64,000 nucleotides of DNA, from positions 62,001 through 126,000 of the forward strand of contig NZ_JAGIYZ010000016.1 of the NCBI RefSeq assembly GCF_017813355.1, read 5' to 3'. The notes below the pieces were generated by a model, which worked only from the letters and a program-made list of their open reading frames with translations, searched no databases and was not told where the DNA came from. The first letter of the stretch is position 1; every line of letters starts with the position of its first letter. Shown here piece after piece: positions 1-9,755 of the stretch. The stretch comes from Roseomonas nitratireducens. Its GTDB lineage: Bacteria > Pseudomonadota > Alphaproteobacteria > Acetobacterales > Acetobacteraceae. The translations under genes were made by a program, and so were the position numbers.

Positions 1-601
1 TGTGCCCGCGCTTGGCCAGCGCATCCTCGGCCGGCGCGCCCGCCGGCAGCGCGTCGAGGAAGGCGAGGAACTCAGTAGTCGCGGCAGCCGGCCAGGCGCG
101 GAGCCGCGCCAGCGTCGCGGCCGACCACGTCGCGAAATCCTGGCGCAGCAGCGGCAGGTCGAGCAGCCATTCGCCGGGATAGTCGATCAGGTCGAGCGTG
201 ACGCGCCGTTCCGGCAGCAACCCGCCGAGGGAGGTGCGTCGCTCCACGTCGATCGCGATGGACAGCGTCGAGAAATCCTCGGTCCGCTCCGGCCAACGCG
301 GCGGGTCGGCGGCAAGGGCGGCGAGATGCGCCTCGGGGTCGAAGCGCGGCACCGTCTCCGTCCCCGCGGGCTCGATGAAGACGCGGCGGATGCGCCCGCC
401 GGCGGCTTCCGACAGCGCGGGCAGCGTGCGCGCGCCGCGCCCGGCGGCGAGCAGGTTGGCGACGAGCGAGGTGAGGAAGACCGTCTTGCCCGCGCGCGAA
501 AGCCCGGTGACCGCGAGGCGGATGCGCTCGCGGCCGACCAGGGCGCGCGCGGCATCCTCGGTGGTGTCGAGAAGGCCGCGCAGCAGCGCGAGCGGGTCCA
601 T
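1..601 (-). CDS. ycjX: YcjX-family P-loop protein (DUF463), C-terminus cut by the window edge
   Basis: A frame open from an ATG at 601 to the window edge gives 200 codons. The N-terminal part reads MDPLALLRGLLDT and is followed by a Walker A loop, GLSRAGKT, at about residues 34-41. A second signature, LIDYPGEWLLDLPLL, at about residues 135-149 is typical of the YcjX/DUF463 family of predicted nucleotide-binding, stress-related proteins. The family is usually around 460-490 residues, so more than half is missing here. The start lies 14 bases after the gloA stop on the same strand, so it may be co-transcribed with the lpx cluster. The biochemical role of the family is not settled. Confidence 0.88.
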   Translation of the reverse strand, partial: MDPLALLRGLLDTTEDAARALVGRERIRLAVTGLSRAGKTVFLTSLVANLLAAGRGARTLPALSEAAGGRIRRVFIEPAGTETVPRFDPEAHLAALAADPPRWPERTEDFSTLSIAIDVERRTSLGGLLPERRVTLDLIDYPGEWLLDLPLLRQDFATWSAATLARLRAWPAAATTEFLAFLDALPAGAPAEDALAKRGH

Positions 602-615
602 CGCCCCGCGCGCGG

Positions 616-1017
616 TCAGGACATGCGCTGGATCAGCTCGATCTTGTAGCCGTCCGGGTCTTCCACGAAGGCGATGATGGTGGTGCCGAACTTCACCGGC
701 CCCGCTTCGCGCGTGACCTTCCCGCCGCCGGCGCGCACCGCCTCGCAGGCCGCGGCCACGTCCGGCACGCCGACCGCGAGGTGGCCGAAGGCGTTGCCCT
801 GCTCGTACTTCTCGACGCCGTAGTTGTAGGTCAGCTCGATCTCGCCCTGGCCTTCGGCGTTGCCCGTGCCGTAGCCGAGGAAGGCGAGCGTGTACTTGCC
901 GTCCGGCACGTCGCGCCGGCGAAGTTCCTTCATGCCGAGCAGCTTGGTGTAGAAGGCGATGGAGCGGTCGAGGTTCCCCACGCGGATCATGGTGTGCAGG
1001 AAGCGGCCTTGGGTCAT
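616..1017 (-). CDS. gloA: Lactoylglutathione lyase (glyoxalase I)
   Basis: 133-residue single-domain VOC protein. It isomerises the hemithioacetal of methylglyoxal and glutathione to S-lactoylglutathione in the cytoplasm. Four metal ligands sit where the E. coli-type (Ni-class) enzyme has them: His8, Glu61, His79 and Glu127. The [12 protein letters not shown]-terminal motif is also present. Its ATG overlaps the lpxI stop by 4 bases (ATGA), so translation is probably coupled to the lipid A genes, although the product has no evident role in envelope assembly. The length matches the family. Confidence 0.93.
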   Translation of the reverse strand: MTQGRFLHTMIRVGNLDRSIAFYTKLLGMKELRRRDVPDGKYTLAFLGYGTGNAEGQGEIELTYNYGVEKYEQGNAFGHLAVGVPDVAAACEAVRAGGGKVTREAGPVKFGTTIIAFVEDPDGYKIELIQRMS

Positions 1018-1868
1018 TGCGGTGTTCCTTCCGTGAACTGGCCGGGATCGAAGGCGAGCAGGAAGATGCCCGCCGCCTCCGCCCGCGCGATGGTGGCCTC
1101 GCGTTCCAGGAGAATGGTGGCGCCGGCCTCGAAGGCCAAGCCGCGCAGCCCGGCCGCGGCCGCGTTCTCGACCGTGCGCGGCCCGACCGTGGGCAGGTCG
1201 GCCAGCTTCGATTGGCCAGGCTTCAGCGCCTTGACCAGCACGCCGCCGGGGCCCTCGCGGCCGAGCGTGCCGGCGCGGGCGAGCATGGCGTCGGTGCCCT
1301 CGATCGCCTCGACCGCCAGCACCAGCCCCTGCTGCACGACGCAGCCCTGACCGACATCGACGGCGCCCAGCGCCCGGCACACCGCAAGGCCGCGCGCGAT
1401 ATCGGCGCGCGCGAGATCGTCCGGCGCCGGCCCCGCCAGCAGTGCGGCCGGCGGCAGCAGCCCGGCGAGGACTTGGTGCGCGCCGACCACCTCGAACCCG
1501 TCCTCGGCCAGCACCTTCATGGCCGCGCGCAGGATCGAATCATCGCCCGAGAAGGCCGCCTTGCCGATGCGCGCGAGCAGCTTCATCCCCGCCGCATCCG
1601 GCCGCAGGGACAGCAGGGAGGGCCGCGCCACGGTGCCGGCCAGCACGACCTGCCGGACGCCATGGCCCTTCAGCCATTCCAGCATCGTCGCCGCCATGCC
1701 CCAGCGGAAGGAGCGTGAAGCGTGCGCGGCGAAGGCCGCCGCATCGCCATGGCCGTCGAGCACGGCCACGACCACGGGGCGGCCGGCGGCGGCGACGGCC
1801 TCGGCGACCCGCACCGGCAGGCCGCCGCCGCCGGCGATGATGCCGAGCGGGCCTTCCGGAAGGGTCAC
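1014..1868 (-). CDS. lpxI: UDP-2,3-diacylglucosamine pyrophosphatase LpxI
   Basis: 284-residue member of the LpxI (former DUF1009) family, the alternative to LpxH found in most alphaproteobacteria. It hydrolyses UDP-2,3-diacylglucosamine to lipid X in lipid A synthesis. The N-terminal Gly-rich segment [10 protein letters not shown] and the C-terminal stretch from about residue 205, with [14 protein letters not shown], are diagnostic. The start is a GTG overlapping the lpxA TGA by 4 bases. Position between lpxA and gloA fits the pathway order (LpxA, LpxD, LpxI). Confidence 0.93.
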   Translation of the reverse strand: MTLPEGPLGIIAGGGGLPVRVAEAVAAAGRPVVVAVLDGHGDAAAFAAHASRSFRWGMAATMLEWLKGHGVRQVVLAGTVARPSLLSLRPDAAGMKLLARIGKAAFSGDDSILRAAMKVLAEDGFEVVGAHQVLAGLLPPAALLAGPAPDDLARADIARGLAVCRALGAVDVGQGCVVQQGLVLAVEAIEGTDAMLARAGTLGREGPGGVLVKALKPGQSKLADLPTVGPRTVENAAAAGLRGLAFEAGATILLEREATIARAEAAGIFLLAFDPGQFTEGTPQ

Positions 1869-2713
1869 GCGCCCTCCCCGTTCTCCTCGTCGGAGCCGCC
1901 GAGCTCGGGGGCGGCCATGCGGCCCGGACGCACGAGCTGGCGCCGCCGCGTGCGGTCGCGCACGAACGCGATCACTTCCATGACCAGCGGTTCGCCGGCG
2001 AAGCGCTGCTCGGCCTCGAGAAGCCGGGCGGCGAATTCGCCGGGCTCCTTGAACAGGAGGTTGTTGGCCGCGCGCAGCGTGCGCAGCTGGTCGCGGGTCG
2101 CGCCGCGGCGGATCAGGCCGATCCGGTTGAAGCCGACCAGGCGCGCCGGCACGCCGAAGACGAAGCCGAAGGGCGGGATGTCGTTGGTCACGCCGGCCAT
2201 GCCGGAGATCATCGCCAGCCGGCCGACCCGCACGGTCTGGTGCACCGCGGCGCCGCCGCCGATGAAGGCGCCGGTGTCGACATGCACATGCCCGCCGAGC
2301 ATGACGTTGTTGGCGAGGATCACGCCGTCGCTGACCACGCAGTCATGCGCGACATGCGAGGTGGCCATGAGCATGCAGTTGGCGCCGACCGAGGTGACGC
2401 CCGAGCCGCCGACGCTCGCGCGGTGGACCGTCACATGCTCGCGGATCAGGGTGCGCGCGCCGATCTCGCAGCGCGTCGGCTCGTCCTTGTACTTCAGGTC
2501 CTGCGGCGCCATGCCGATGGTCGCGAAGGGGAAGACGCGCACGCCGTCGCCCAGCCGCGTGTGGCCGTCGACCACGACATGCGACAGCAACTCGACGCCC
2601 GCGCCGAGCACCACGTCGGGCCCCACGACGCAACCGGGGCCGATGCGGCAGCCCTCGCCGATGACCGCGCCGGCTGCGACCGCCGCGGTGGGGTGGATCT
2701 CCGCCATGCTCAC
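1865..2713 (-). CDS. lpxA: Acyl-ACP--UDP-N-acetylglucosamine O-acyltransferase
   Basis: About 280 residues. LpxA carries out the first lipid A step, transferring a 3-hydroxyacyl chain from ACP to UDP-GlcNAc. The N-terminal two thirds is a left-handed beta helix of hexapeptide repeats ([16 protein letters not shown] and onward). The conserved catalytic-His region is [11 protein letters not shown], and an alpha-helical C-terminal domain follows. Two starts are possible: a GTG overlapping the fabZ stop (GTGA, used here in line with the coupling seen across this cluster), or an in-frame ATG at 2707 two codons later. The fabZ-lpxA-lpxI neighbourhood supports the assignment. Confidence 0.95.
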   Translation of the reverse strand: MSMAEIHPTAAVAAGAVIGEGCRIGPGCVVGPDVVLGAGVELLSHVVVDGHTRLGDGVRVFPFATIGMAPQDLKYKDEPTRCEIGARTLIREHVTVHRASVGGSGVTSVGANCMLMATSHVAHDCVVSDGVILANNVMLGGHVHVDTGAFIGGGAAVHQTVRVGRLAMISGMAGVTNDIPPFGFVFGVPARLVGFNRIGLIRRGATRDQLRTLRAANNLLFKEPGEFAARLLEAEQRFAGEPLVMEVIAFVRDRTRRRQLVRPGRMAAPELGGSDEENGEGA

Positions 2714-3177
2714 CTGTCCAGGATCATCGCGGCGTAGGTCGCTTCCGCGACGACCTTGCCGTCCACCTTCGCTTCCGCGCTGAACTTCCAGATGTTGCCG
2801 CGCTGGCGTTCCTTCTTCACGTGCACGCGCATCTGGTCGCCGGGCACGACGGGCTTGCGGAACTTCGCATTGTCCACGGTCATGAAGTAGACGAGCTTGC
2901 CAGCCCATTCCGGGCCGAGGGTTTCCACCACCAGCACGGCCGCCGTCTGCGCCATGCATTCGATGATCAGCACGCCGGGCATCACCGGCATGGTCGGGAA
3001 GTGGCCCTGGAAGAAGTTCTCGTTGATCGTGACGTTCTTGATGCCGACGCAGGAGACGTCCTTCACCAGCTCGACGACGCGGTCGACGAGCAGGAAGGGG
3101 TAGCGATGCGGGATCGCCGTCATGATCTGCGCGATGTCGTAGGTGCCGACCTCGCCGGCCGTCGTGTCGCTGCTCAT
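2710..3177 (-). CDS. fabZ: 3-hydroxyacyl-ACP dehydratase FabZ
   Basis: 155-residue hot-dog-fold dehydratase that removes water from 3-hydroxyacyl-ACP in fatty acid elongation. The motif [11 protein letters not shown] and the helix motif [16 protein letters not shown] carry the catalytic His and Glu. The ATG is embedded in the lpxD stop (ATGA overlap) and the stop overlaps the probable lpxA GTG. FabZ competes with LpxA and LpxD for the same 3-hydroxyacyl-ACP pool, which is the usual explanation for this conserved gene order. Confidence 0.96.
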   Translation of the reverse strand: MSSDTTAGEVGTYDIAQIMTAIPHRYPFLLVDRVVELVKDVSCVGIKNVTINENFFQGHFPTMPVMPGVLIIECMAQTAAVLVVETLGPEWAGKLVYFMTVDNAKFRKPVVPGDQMRVHVKKERQRGNIWKFSAEAKVDGKVVAEATYAAMILDR

Positions 3178-4217
3178 GGCGTCCCGCCCGTCCTGTCGTT
3201 CCCCTTGGCCGCCACCTGGCGGCGCAGCCAGGCGAAGGCCTTCAACGTCTCGCGCGCCGGCCAGGCCGGGCTGCCGACCACGTCCGTGCCCGGCGGCACG
3301 TCGTTCATCACGCCCGACTGCGCGCCGATCCGCGACTTGGCGCCGACCCTGATGTGGCCCGTCAGGCCAGCCTGCGCCGCGACCACGACGTAGTCCTCGA
3401 GTTCGGTGGACCCGGCGATGCCGACCTGCGCGACGATGACGCAGCCCCGGCCGGTCTTCACGTTGTGTCCGATCTGCACCAGGTTGTCGAGGCGCGTGCC
3501 CGGGCCCAGCACCGTGTCGCCGCCCGCGCCGCGATCGACGCAGGAATTGGCGCCGACCTCGACCCCGTCGCCGAGGATGACGCGGCCGATCTGCGGCACC
3601 GTGACGTGCTCGCCCATCGGCGTGGTGACGAAGCCGAAGCCCTCGTTGCCGATGCGCGCGCCCTGGTGGAGCACGACCCGCGCGCCGGCGATGCAATGCG
3701 CCATCGACGCATGCGCATGCACGATCGACCCGGCGCCGAGCACGCAGCCCGCCCCGATGCTGGCATGCGCGCCGAGGATGCAGCCCGCGCCGACCTCCGC
3801 CGCCGGGCCGACGAAGGCGAAGGCGCCGATCTGCGTCCCCTCGCCGATCCGCGCATCGGGCGCGACCCAGGCGGTGGGGTGGATGCCGGGCACCGGCACG
3901 GGGCGCGGGTGGAACAGGGCGGCGACGCGGGTATAGGCCAGCTGCGGCGCGTCGCAGACCAGCGCGACGCAGCCGTCGGGCACCTCGGCTTCCGCCGACG
4001 GCGCGACCAGCACCGCGCCGGCGCGCGTCTGGCGCAGCGCGGCGGTGTTGCGGCGGCCCTCATGGAAGGCGACCTCGCCCGGCCCCGCGAGCGCCAGGGG
4101 CGCGACGTCGAGGAATTCGCGCGCCCCATCGCCGGTCAGCCGCGCGCCCGCCGCCGTGGCGATCGCGGCGAGGCTGATCGGCCCGCGCGCGGGAAAGAAG
4201 CGCGGATCCGCGCCCAC
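3174..4217 (-). CDS. lpxD: UDP-3-O-(3-hydroxyacyl)glucosamine N-acyltransferase
   Basis: 347 residues, the normal LpxD length. It adds the N-linked 3-hydroxyacyl chain in lipid A synthesis. The N-terminal uridine-binding domain (to about residue 105) is followed by a long hexapeptide-repeat beta helix. The segment [15 protein letters not shown] marks repeat turns, and [19 protein letters not shown] contains the conserved His region. Translation starts at GTG, 4 bases after the skp stop. Downstream it overlaps fabZ by 4 bases. Confidence 0.95.
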   Translation of the reverse strand: MGADPRFFPARGPISLAAIATAAGARLTGDGAREFLDVAPLALAGPGEVAFHEGRRNTAALRQTRAGAVLVAPSAEAEVPDGCVALVCDAPQLAYTRVAALFHPRPVPVPGIHPTAWVAPDARIGEGTQIGAFAFVGPAAEVGAGCILGAHASIGAGCVLGAGSIVHAHASMAHCIAGARVVLHQGARIGNEGFGFVTTPMGEHVTVPQIGRVILGDGVEVGANSCVDRGAGGDTVLGPGTRLDNLVQIGHNVKTGRGCVIVAQVGIAGSTELEDYVVVAAQAGLTGHIRVGAKSRIGAQSGVMNDVPPGTDVVGSPAWPARETLKAFAWLRRQVAAKGNDRTGGTP

Positions 4218-4221
4218 CCCG

Positions 4222-5010
4222 TCAGTTCCGCCGCGGCTGCTGGCCCTGGCCGCCGGCCGGGCGCGCGGGCTGGGGCTGGGCGGCCTGGGCGGGTGCCGGC
4301 GCGGCCTCGGCGGGCAGCGTCACGCTCGGGATCATCCGGTTGAGCTGCGCCGCGACCTCCGTCGTCAGGTCGAAGGGCGGCTCGTTGAAGATCACGAGCG
4401 GGCGCGGCAGCACGATGTTCACGCTGCGGCTGCTCGCGACCTGGCGGATGACGGTGCCGAGCGCCTGCTCGATCTCCCGCAGCGCGCCCTGGGCCACCTG
4501 TTCGATCGAGGCCGCGCGGTCGCGCAGCGCCCGCTGGCTGTCGGTGATGCGGTCCTGCAGCTCGCGCTCACGCACGCGCAGCTGCTCGGGCGTCATCGCC
4601 CCGCGCTCGGTGGCGAGGCGCTGCTGCTCCTCCCGCCAGCGCAGCTGCTCGCGCTGGAGGTCGTCGTTCAGCGAGGCGCGGCGACGCTCGATCTCCTCCC
4701 GCACCTGGGTGAAGGCGCTCGAGACGCGCTGGATCTCGGGGACATCGACGATGCCGATGACGGCGGTCGGCGGCGGCTGCCCGGGCGCGAGCGGAGGCGG
4801 CGCCTGCACCGGGCGCTGCGCGGGCTGCTGCGGCTGCGCGGGGGGCCGCTGGCCCTGCTGCCCCTGCTGGGGCGGACGCTGCTGGCCCTGCCCCTGCTGG
4901 CCCGGCTGCTGGCCCTGGCCGGGGACGAACCACTGCTGCCCGCCCTGCTGGGCGGCGGCGGGAAGGGCAACGAGCAGCCCAGCGAGGGCCGCGGATACGA
5001 TACGGGACAT
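4222..5010 (-). CDS. skp: OmpH/Skp-family periplasmic chaperone with Gln-rich insert
   Basis: 262 residues. A signal peptide (about residues 1-20, ending ALPAAAQ) precedes a Gln/Pro/Gly-rich stretch of about 55 residues (21-80). An OmpH-like domain follows from IGIVDVPEIQRVSSAF, with a long charged helix region rich in Arg, Glu and Gln (about 105-175). The C-terminal tail is again Pro/Ala/Gln-rich. Skp proteins are normally about 160-200 residues, so the flanking low-complexity segments account for the extra length. It holds unfolded outer-membrane proteins for BamA, whose gene is immediately upstream (18-base gap). Function is inferred from family and context. Confidence 0.85.
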   Translation of the reverse strand: MSRIVSAALAGLLVALPAAAQQGGQQWFVPGQGQQPGQQGQGQQRPPQQGQQGQRPPAQPQQPAQRPVQAPPPLAPGQPPPTAVIGIVDVPEIQRVSSAFTQVREEIERRRASLNDDLQREQLRWREEQQRLATERGAMTPEQLRVRERELQDRITDSQRALRDRAASIEQVAQGALREIEQALGTVIRQVASSRSVNIVLPRPLVIFNEPPFDLTTEVAAQLNRMIPSVTLPAEAAPAPAQAAQPQPARPAGGQGQQPRRN

Positions 5011-5028
5011 GTCAGGCGGTATCCTGGA

Positions 5029-7341
5029 TCAGAAACGGGTGCCGAAGCCGAGGCGGAAGACCTGGGTCTCGTCGTAGTCCTTCTTCACGACGGCCTGGGC
5101 GAGATCGATGTTGATCAGGCCGATCGGGCTCCGCCAGGACACGCCGACGCCCACGCCCACGCGCGGGGAAGCGTCGTCGCGCACGCAGTTCGGGAAGGTG
5201 GTCGGGCAGCCCGTGCTGTTCACGCTCGACGGCAGGCCGGACAGCGAGCCGACATCGACGAAGGCGCGGCCGACGAAGCCGAGTTCGGACGGCACGGGCA
5301 GCGGGAAGCGGAACTCAGCGGAGGTCGTCCACAGCACCTCGCCGCCGAGGCTGTCATTGGTCGAGACGTCGCGCGGGCCGGCGCCGCCCAGGGCGAAGCC
5401 GCGCAGGTTCTCGCCGCCGAGGAAGAAGCGGTCGACGATGCGCGTTTCGCGGTCCCCATAGGGCGCGAGGTAGCCGCCGCCGGCCGCGAGCACGAGCACG
5501 AAGTCCGGATCGCCGAGCAGGCGCTCGAAGGGGATGTAGTACTGGGCGTCGGCGCGGGCCCGCACATAGGACACGTCGCCGCCGAGGCCGGCGAGGTCGG
5601 CGCCGACGCGGATCACGTAGCCGTCGCGCGGCTCGATGCGGCTGTCGCGGCGGTCATAGGTGATGGTCGTGGAGGCTTGGCTCAGCAGCGTCCGGCCTTC
5701 CTGCTCGCGGATGAAGCGCGAGACGTTGGGATCGACGTCGAAGATCTCGCGGTCGACGAGCGAATAGGCCCAGGACTGGCGCAGCCGTTCGTTGATCTCG
5801 TAGCCGACGCGCAGCACGAAGCCGGCGCGGCGCTCCTGGTAGCCCGAGGTGTCGCGAAGGTCGCGGTTCACGAGGAAGACGTCGGCGCCCGCGGCGAGGT
5901 TCCGCTCGAGGAATTGCGGGTCGGTCACCGAGATGTCGACCTGGCTGCGCCGCTGGGCGAGGGTCAGGTTGGCGCGCGCGTCGATGCCGGTGCCGAGGAT
6001 GTTGCGCTCGCGCAGGCCGATATCGGCCAGGAAGCCGGCATCCGTCGAGAAGCCGCCGCCGAGCGTGAATTCGCCGGTCGCGCGTTCCGTCACCTGCGTG
6101 TTCAGGATCACGCGGTCGGGCGCGGAGCCCGGGGCGCTGTTGATCTGGACGTCGCTGAAGAAGCCGAGGCTCCGGATGCGCTCGCGCGAGCGGCGCACCT
6201 GCTGCGCCACCAGCGGGTCGCCTTCCGCGACGCGGAACTCGCGGCGGATGACGCGGTCCTGGGTGCGCGTGTTGCCGGTGATCTCGATCCGCTCGACGAA
6301 GGCGCGGGGGCCGTCGGCGATCTCGAAGGTCAGGTCCACGCTCTGGCTGTCGCGGTCGCGCACCACGCGCGGCTCCACGGCGGCGAAGGGAAAGCCCCGC
6401 GTGGCGAGGATGTCCGTCAGCAGGTTGTCGGCGCGCTCCACCGCGTCGCCGTCGTACCAGTCGCCCACCGACAGCGGCACTTCCCGCTCGAGCCCCGCGG
6501 GGTCGAGCCCGCGCACCGAGCTGGTCACGGACAGGTTGCGCACCCGGTACCGCGGCCCCTCGTTGATCGTGTAGGTCACGAAGAAGCCGCTGCGGTCCGG
6601 GGCCAGTTCCGCCGTAGCACCCGTGATCTGCACGTCGGCATAGCCCTGGCGCAGGTAGAAGCGACGCAGCAGCTCACGGTCGAAGGCGAGCCGGTCGGGA
6701 TCGTAGGTGTCGGAGGTGGAGAGCAGCCGGTACCAGGCCTGCTCGCGCGTCGAGACGATCTCCTTCAGTCGGCCGTCGGAGTAGTTCTCGTTGCCGACGA
6801 AGTTGATGCGCGCGACGAGCGCGACCTCGCCCTCGGTGATCTCGAACACCACGTCGACGCGGTTCTGGTCGAGCTCGATGATCTTGGGTTCGACCGTCGC
6901 GCCGAAGCGGCCGCGCCGCGCGTAGATCTCGAGGATCCGCTGCCGGTCGGCCTGCGCAGCCGCGGGGGTGAAGACCGAGCGCGGGCGCAGCTGCACCTCG
7001 CCGCGCAGCGAGTCGGAGGTGACGCGGCGGTTGCCCTCGAATCCGACGCGGTTGACGATCGGGTTCTCGGCCACGCGCACGATGACGCGGTTGCCCTCGG
7101 GCCGGATCTCGACGTCGCGGAACAGGCCGGTCGCGAACAGCGCGCGCAGGCTGCGGTCGAGCCGGTCGGGGTCCGCCGGCTCGCCGGGCTGGACCAGCAT
7201 GTAGGAGCGGATCGTGTCAGCCTCAATCCGCTGGTTGCCCTGCACCTCGATGGCGGCGACGCGCCCGGGCGCCTGCGCGAGGGACGGGACCGCCAGCACG
7301 AAGGCGACGAGGACGAGGGCGAGGGTGCGCAGCCTGGACAA
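5029..7341 (-). CDS. bamA: Outer membrane protein assembly factor BamA
   Basis: About 770 residues. It is the Omp85 core of the beta-barrel assembly machine in the outer membrane. A signal peptide (LSRLRTLALVLVAFVLAVPSLAQA) is followed by five POTRA domains (about residues 25-410; first repeat VAAIEVQGNQRIEADTIRSY). The C-terminal 16-strand barrel ends in a Phe (LGFGTRF). I chose a TTG start at 7341 because an AGGTGG Shine-Dalgarno lies 7 bases upstream and the signal peptide begins there. An in-frame GTG at 7383 would add 14 residues before the signal peptide. Neighbours rseP and skp match the usual order. Confidence 0.94.
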   Translation of the reverse strand: MSRLRTLALVLVAFVLAVPSLAQAPGRVAAIEVQGNQRIEADTIRSYMLVQPGEPADPDRLDRSLRALFATGLFRDVEIRPEGNRVIVRVAENPIVNRVGFEGNRRVTSDSLRGEVQLRPRSVFTPAAAQADRQRILEIYARRGRFGATVEPKIIELDQNRVDVVFEITEGEVALVARINFVGNENYSDGRLKEIVSTREQAWYRLLSTSDTYDPDRLAFDRELLRRFYLRQGYADVQITGATAELAPDRSGFFVTYTINEGPRYRVRNLSVTSSVRGLDPAGLEREVPLSVGDWYDGDAVERADNLLTDILATRGFPFAAVEPRVVRDRDSQSVDLTFEIADGPRAFVERIEITGNTRTQDRVIRREFRVAEGDPLVAQQVRRSRERIRSLGFFSDVQINSAPGSAPDRVILNTQVTERATGEFTLGGGFSTDAGFLADIGLRERNILGTGIDARANLTLAQRRSQVDISVTDPQFLERNLAAGADVFLVNRDLRDTSGYQERRAGFVLRVGYEINERLRQSWAYSLVDREIFDVDPNVSRFIREQEGRTLLSQASTTITYDRRDSRIEPRDGYVIRVGADLAGLGGDVSYVRARADAQYYIPFERLLGDPDFVLVLAAGGGYLAPYGDRETRIVDRFFLGGENLRGFALGGAGPRDVSTNDSLGGEVLWTTSAEFRFPLPVPSELGFVGRAFVDVGSLSGLPSSVNSTGCPTTFPNCVRDDASPRVGVGVGVSWRSPIGLINIDLAQAVVKKDYDETQVFRLGFGTRF

Positions 7342-7418
7342 CGAATCGCCACCTGATCTTGGGGGTCTGGAAAGGCGGCGCACACTAGCCGAGGTGCCCC
7401 CCCACCGCCACCCCTGCC

Positions 7419-7438
7419 GCCGCCCGGGGCCGGGCGGC
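7419..7438. terminator. GC hairpin between rseP and bamA
   Basis: Perfect inverted repeat with arms GCCGCCCGG and CCGGGCGGC separated by two bases, in the 59-101-base gap between the rseP stop and the bamA start. There is no T tract. It could attenuate rather than end transcription, since the genes are co-oriented and normally co-transcribed. Confidence 0.35.
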
Positions 7439-7442
7439 GCGC

Positions 7443-8543
7443 TCAGCCCAGCAGGCCGGAGACCCAGCGCACGACCCCCAGCTGCGTCAGGTCGTTCCAG
7501 GTCGCGAGGATCATCAGCGTGACCAGCAGGGCGAAGCCGCCGCGGAACGCGTATTCCTGCGCCCGCGCCGTCAGCGGCCGGCCGCGAATCGCCTCGGCGG
7601 CATAGAAGACCAGGTGCCCGCCATCCAGGATGGGAATCGGGAACAGGTTGATCAACGCAAGGTTGATCGACAGCAGCGCGATGAAGGAGAGCAGGGACAG
7701 GATCCCCATCTCCGCCACCTCACCGGACAATTGCGCGATGCGCAGCGGCCCGCCGATCTCCTCGGTCCCGGTCTGGCCGCTGATCATCTTCCACACCCCG
7801 GCCAGCGTCTGGCCGGAGATGACCACCATGTGCCACGTGCCCGCGGCGACGGCCGAGAAGGGATCGAGCCGCTCGCGCTCCGGCGCGCCGCCGGTCACGC
7901 CCAGCATGCCGCGCCCATCCTCGGGCCGCGCGGCCGGGGTCGCGATGACCTTCACCTCGGTCTCGCCACGGCGGACGAGGATCTCCACGGGCTGGCCGCC
8001 GCGCGGCTGGATGTGGCGCTGCAGCTGGTCGAAGCGCGTCACCCGCTCGCCATCGAGCGCCAGCACCCGGTCGCCGGGGACGAGGCCCGCGCGCTCGGCG
8101 GCAGAGCCGGCGACCACGGTCTGGATCGCGGTCGAGCCGACGGGGCGGCCGACGGTGGCGAAGATGCCGGCGAACAGGATGGCGGCGAGCAGGAAGTTGA
8201 AGGCCGGCCCGGCGAAGACGACGATCGCCCGGTCGCCCACGCTCTTCTCGTGGAAGCTCTCGCCCGCCCGGAAGGTGCCGGCCTCGGGCGGCGTGTCATG
8301 GGCGAATTCCATCCCATGCATCTTCACGTAGCCGCCCAGCGGGATCCAGCCGATCCGCCATTCGCAGCCGCGCCGGTCCGACCAGGCGGCGATGGCGCGG
8401 CCGAAGCCGATCGAGAAGCGTTCCACATGCACGCCGCGCCAGCGCGCCGCGAGGTAGTGGCCGAGCTCGTGCACGAAGATCAGAACGCCGAGCACCACGA
8501 TGAAGGCCGCGATGCTGCGGAAAGGGTCAGGCAGGAAATCCAT
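7443..8543 (-). CDS. rseP: Site-2 zinc metalloprotease RseP
   Basis: 366-residue M50-family intramembrane protease. The zinc motif HELGH is at residues 25-29 within the first membrane segment. A single PDZ-like domain occupies roughly residues 125-200 (PGDRVLALDGERVTRFDQLQ), and a C-terminal membrane segment carries NLFPIPILDGG with the third zinc ligand. It cleaves anti-sigma factors and leftover signal peptides within the inner membrane. The gene lies between dxr and bamA, as in most proteobacteria. Confidence 0.95.
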   Translation of the reverse strand: MDFLPDPFRSIAAFIVVLGVLIFVHELGHYLAARWRGVHVERFSIGFGRAIAAWSDRRGCEWRIGWIPLGGYVKMHGMEFAHDTPPEAGTFRAGESFHEKSVGDRAIVVFAGPAFNFLLAAILFAGIFATVGRPVGSTAIQTVVAGSAAERAGLVPGDRVLALDGERVTRFDQLQRHIQPRGGQPVEILVRRGETEVKVIATPAARPEDGRGMLGVTGGAPERERLDPFSAVAAGTWHMVVISGQTLAGVWKMISGQTGTEEIGGPLRIAQLSGEVAEMGILSLLSFIALLSINLALINLFPIPILDGGHLVFYAAEAIRGRPLTARAQEYAFRGGFALLVTLMILATWNDLTQLGVVRWVSGLLG

Positions 8544-8573
8544 CGGTTCCGATCCCGGTTGCGCGCCGGCCGC

Positions 8574-9755
8574 TCAGGCCGCCGCCCGTTCCGCGGCGAT
8601 CCTCGCCGCGGTCTCGCGTGCCACGCCGTCCAGCGCCAGGATGGCGGGAAGGTCCGCCGCGTCGGGCGCGCCGAGGGCGATGAGCGTCTCCTCCACCACC
8701 GCGGCGATGTCGAGGAAGCCGAGCCGGCGGTCGAGGAAGAGCCCGACCGCCGTCTCATTCGCGGCATTCAATATGGTGGTTGCCCCGCCCCCCGCCCGCA
8801 AGGCCTCCCGCGCCAGGCGCAGCGCCGGGAAGCGTTCGGGGTCCGGGGCGAAGAATTCCAGCCGCCCCAGCGCGGCGAGGTCGAGCCGCGGCACCGAGGC
8901 CGCCATGCGCGCCGGCCAGGCCAGGGCGTGCGCGATCGGCGTGCGCATGTCCGGCGTGCCGAGCTGCGCCAGCACCGACCCGTCCGAATACTGCACCAGG
9001 CCATGCACGGTGGATTGCGGGTGGACCAGCACCTCCACCCGTTCCTCGGGCACCGGGAACAGGCGCACCGCCTCGATCAGCTCCAGCCCCTTGTTCATCA
9101 TGGTGGCGGAATCGATCGAGATCTTCGCCCCCATGGACCAGATGGGATGCTTCACGGCCGCTTCCGGCGTGACCTGCGCCATCTCGGCCATCGGCATGGT
9201 CCGGAACGGCCCGCCCGAGGCGGTCAGGACGATCTTCTCGACCGTCGCGTAGGGATCGGCCGCGCCGCCGCGCGCTTCCAGCGCCTGGAAGATGGCGTTG
9301 TGCTCGGAATCGACCGGCAGCAGCGTCGCGCCCGCCGCGCGCGCGGTCGCCAGCACGATCTCCCCCGCGCAGACGAGGCTTTCCTTGTTGGCGATCGCCA
9401 GCACCCCGCCGCGCCGCAGCGCCGCGAGCGTCGCCGGCAGCCCGGCCGAGCCGACGATCGCGGCCATGGTCCAGTCCGCCGGGCGGGCGGCGGCGGCGAT
9501 GACCGCCTCGCCCCCCGCGGCGGCCTCGATGCCCGAGCCCGACAGCGCGTCCCGCAGCGCCGCGTAGCAGCCCGGGTCGGCCACCACGGCCAGCCGCGCG
9601 CCGAGCCTGCGCGCCTGCGCGGCCAGCCCCGCGGCATCGCGGTTCGCGACCAGCGCCTCCACCCGGAAGGCGCCGGCCGGCGCTTCCTCCAGCAAGGCGA
9701 CGGTGCTGCGCCCGACCGAGCCGGTCGCGCCGAGGATCGTGACGCTGCGGGTCAT
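8574..9755 (-). CDS. dxr: 1-deoxy-D-xylulose-5-phosphate reductoisomerase
   Basis: 393 residues. It catalyses the second step of the MEP isoprenoid pathway, converting DXP to MEP with NADPH. The nucleotide-binding motif is GATGSVGRST (9-18). The conserved active-site segments are IANKESLVCAGE, LLPVDSEHNAIFQ and SIDSATMMNKGLELIEA, and the C-terminal domain contains ILNAANETAV. Its ATG overlaps the cdsA stop by 4 bases. Isoprenoid precursors made here feed UppS, encoded two genes upstream. Confidence 0.96.
   Translation of the reverse strand: MTRSVTILGATGSVGRSTVALLEEAPAGAFRVEALVANRDAAGLAAQARRLGARLAVVADPGCYAALRDALSGSGIEAAAGGEAVIAAAARPADWTMAAIVGSAGLPATLAALRRGGVLAIANKESLVCAGEIVLATARAAGATLLPVDSEHNAIFQALEARGGAADPYATVEKIVLTASGGPFRTMPMAEMAQVTPEAAVKHPIWSMGAKISIDSATMMNKGLELIEAVRLFPVPEERVEVLVHPQSTVHGLVQYSDGSVLAQLGTPDMRTPIAHALAWPARMAASVPRLDLAALGRLEFFAPDPERFPALRLAREALRAGGGATTILNAANETAVGLFLDRRLGFLDIAAVVEETLIALGAPDAADLPAILALDGVARETAARIAAERAAA

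Noticed and set aside
4045-7356. Plus-strand open frame of about 1,100 codons opposite skp and bamA
   Set aside because: Shadow of bamA; low-complexity Arg/Ala/Asp/His composition and no recognisable motif.
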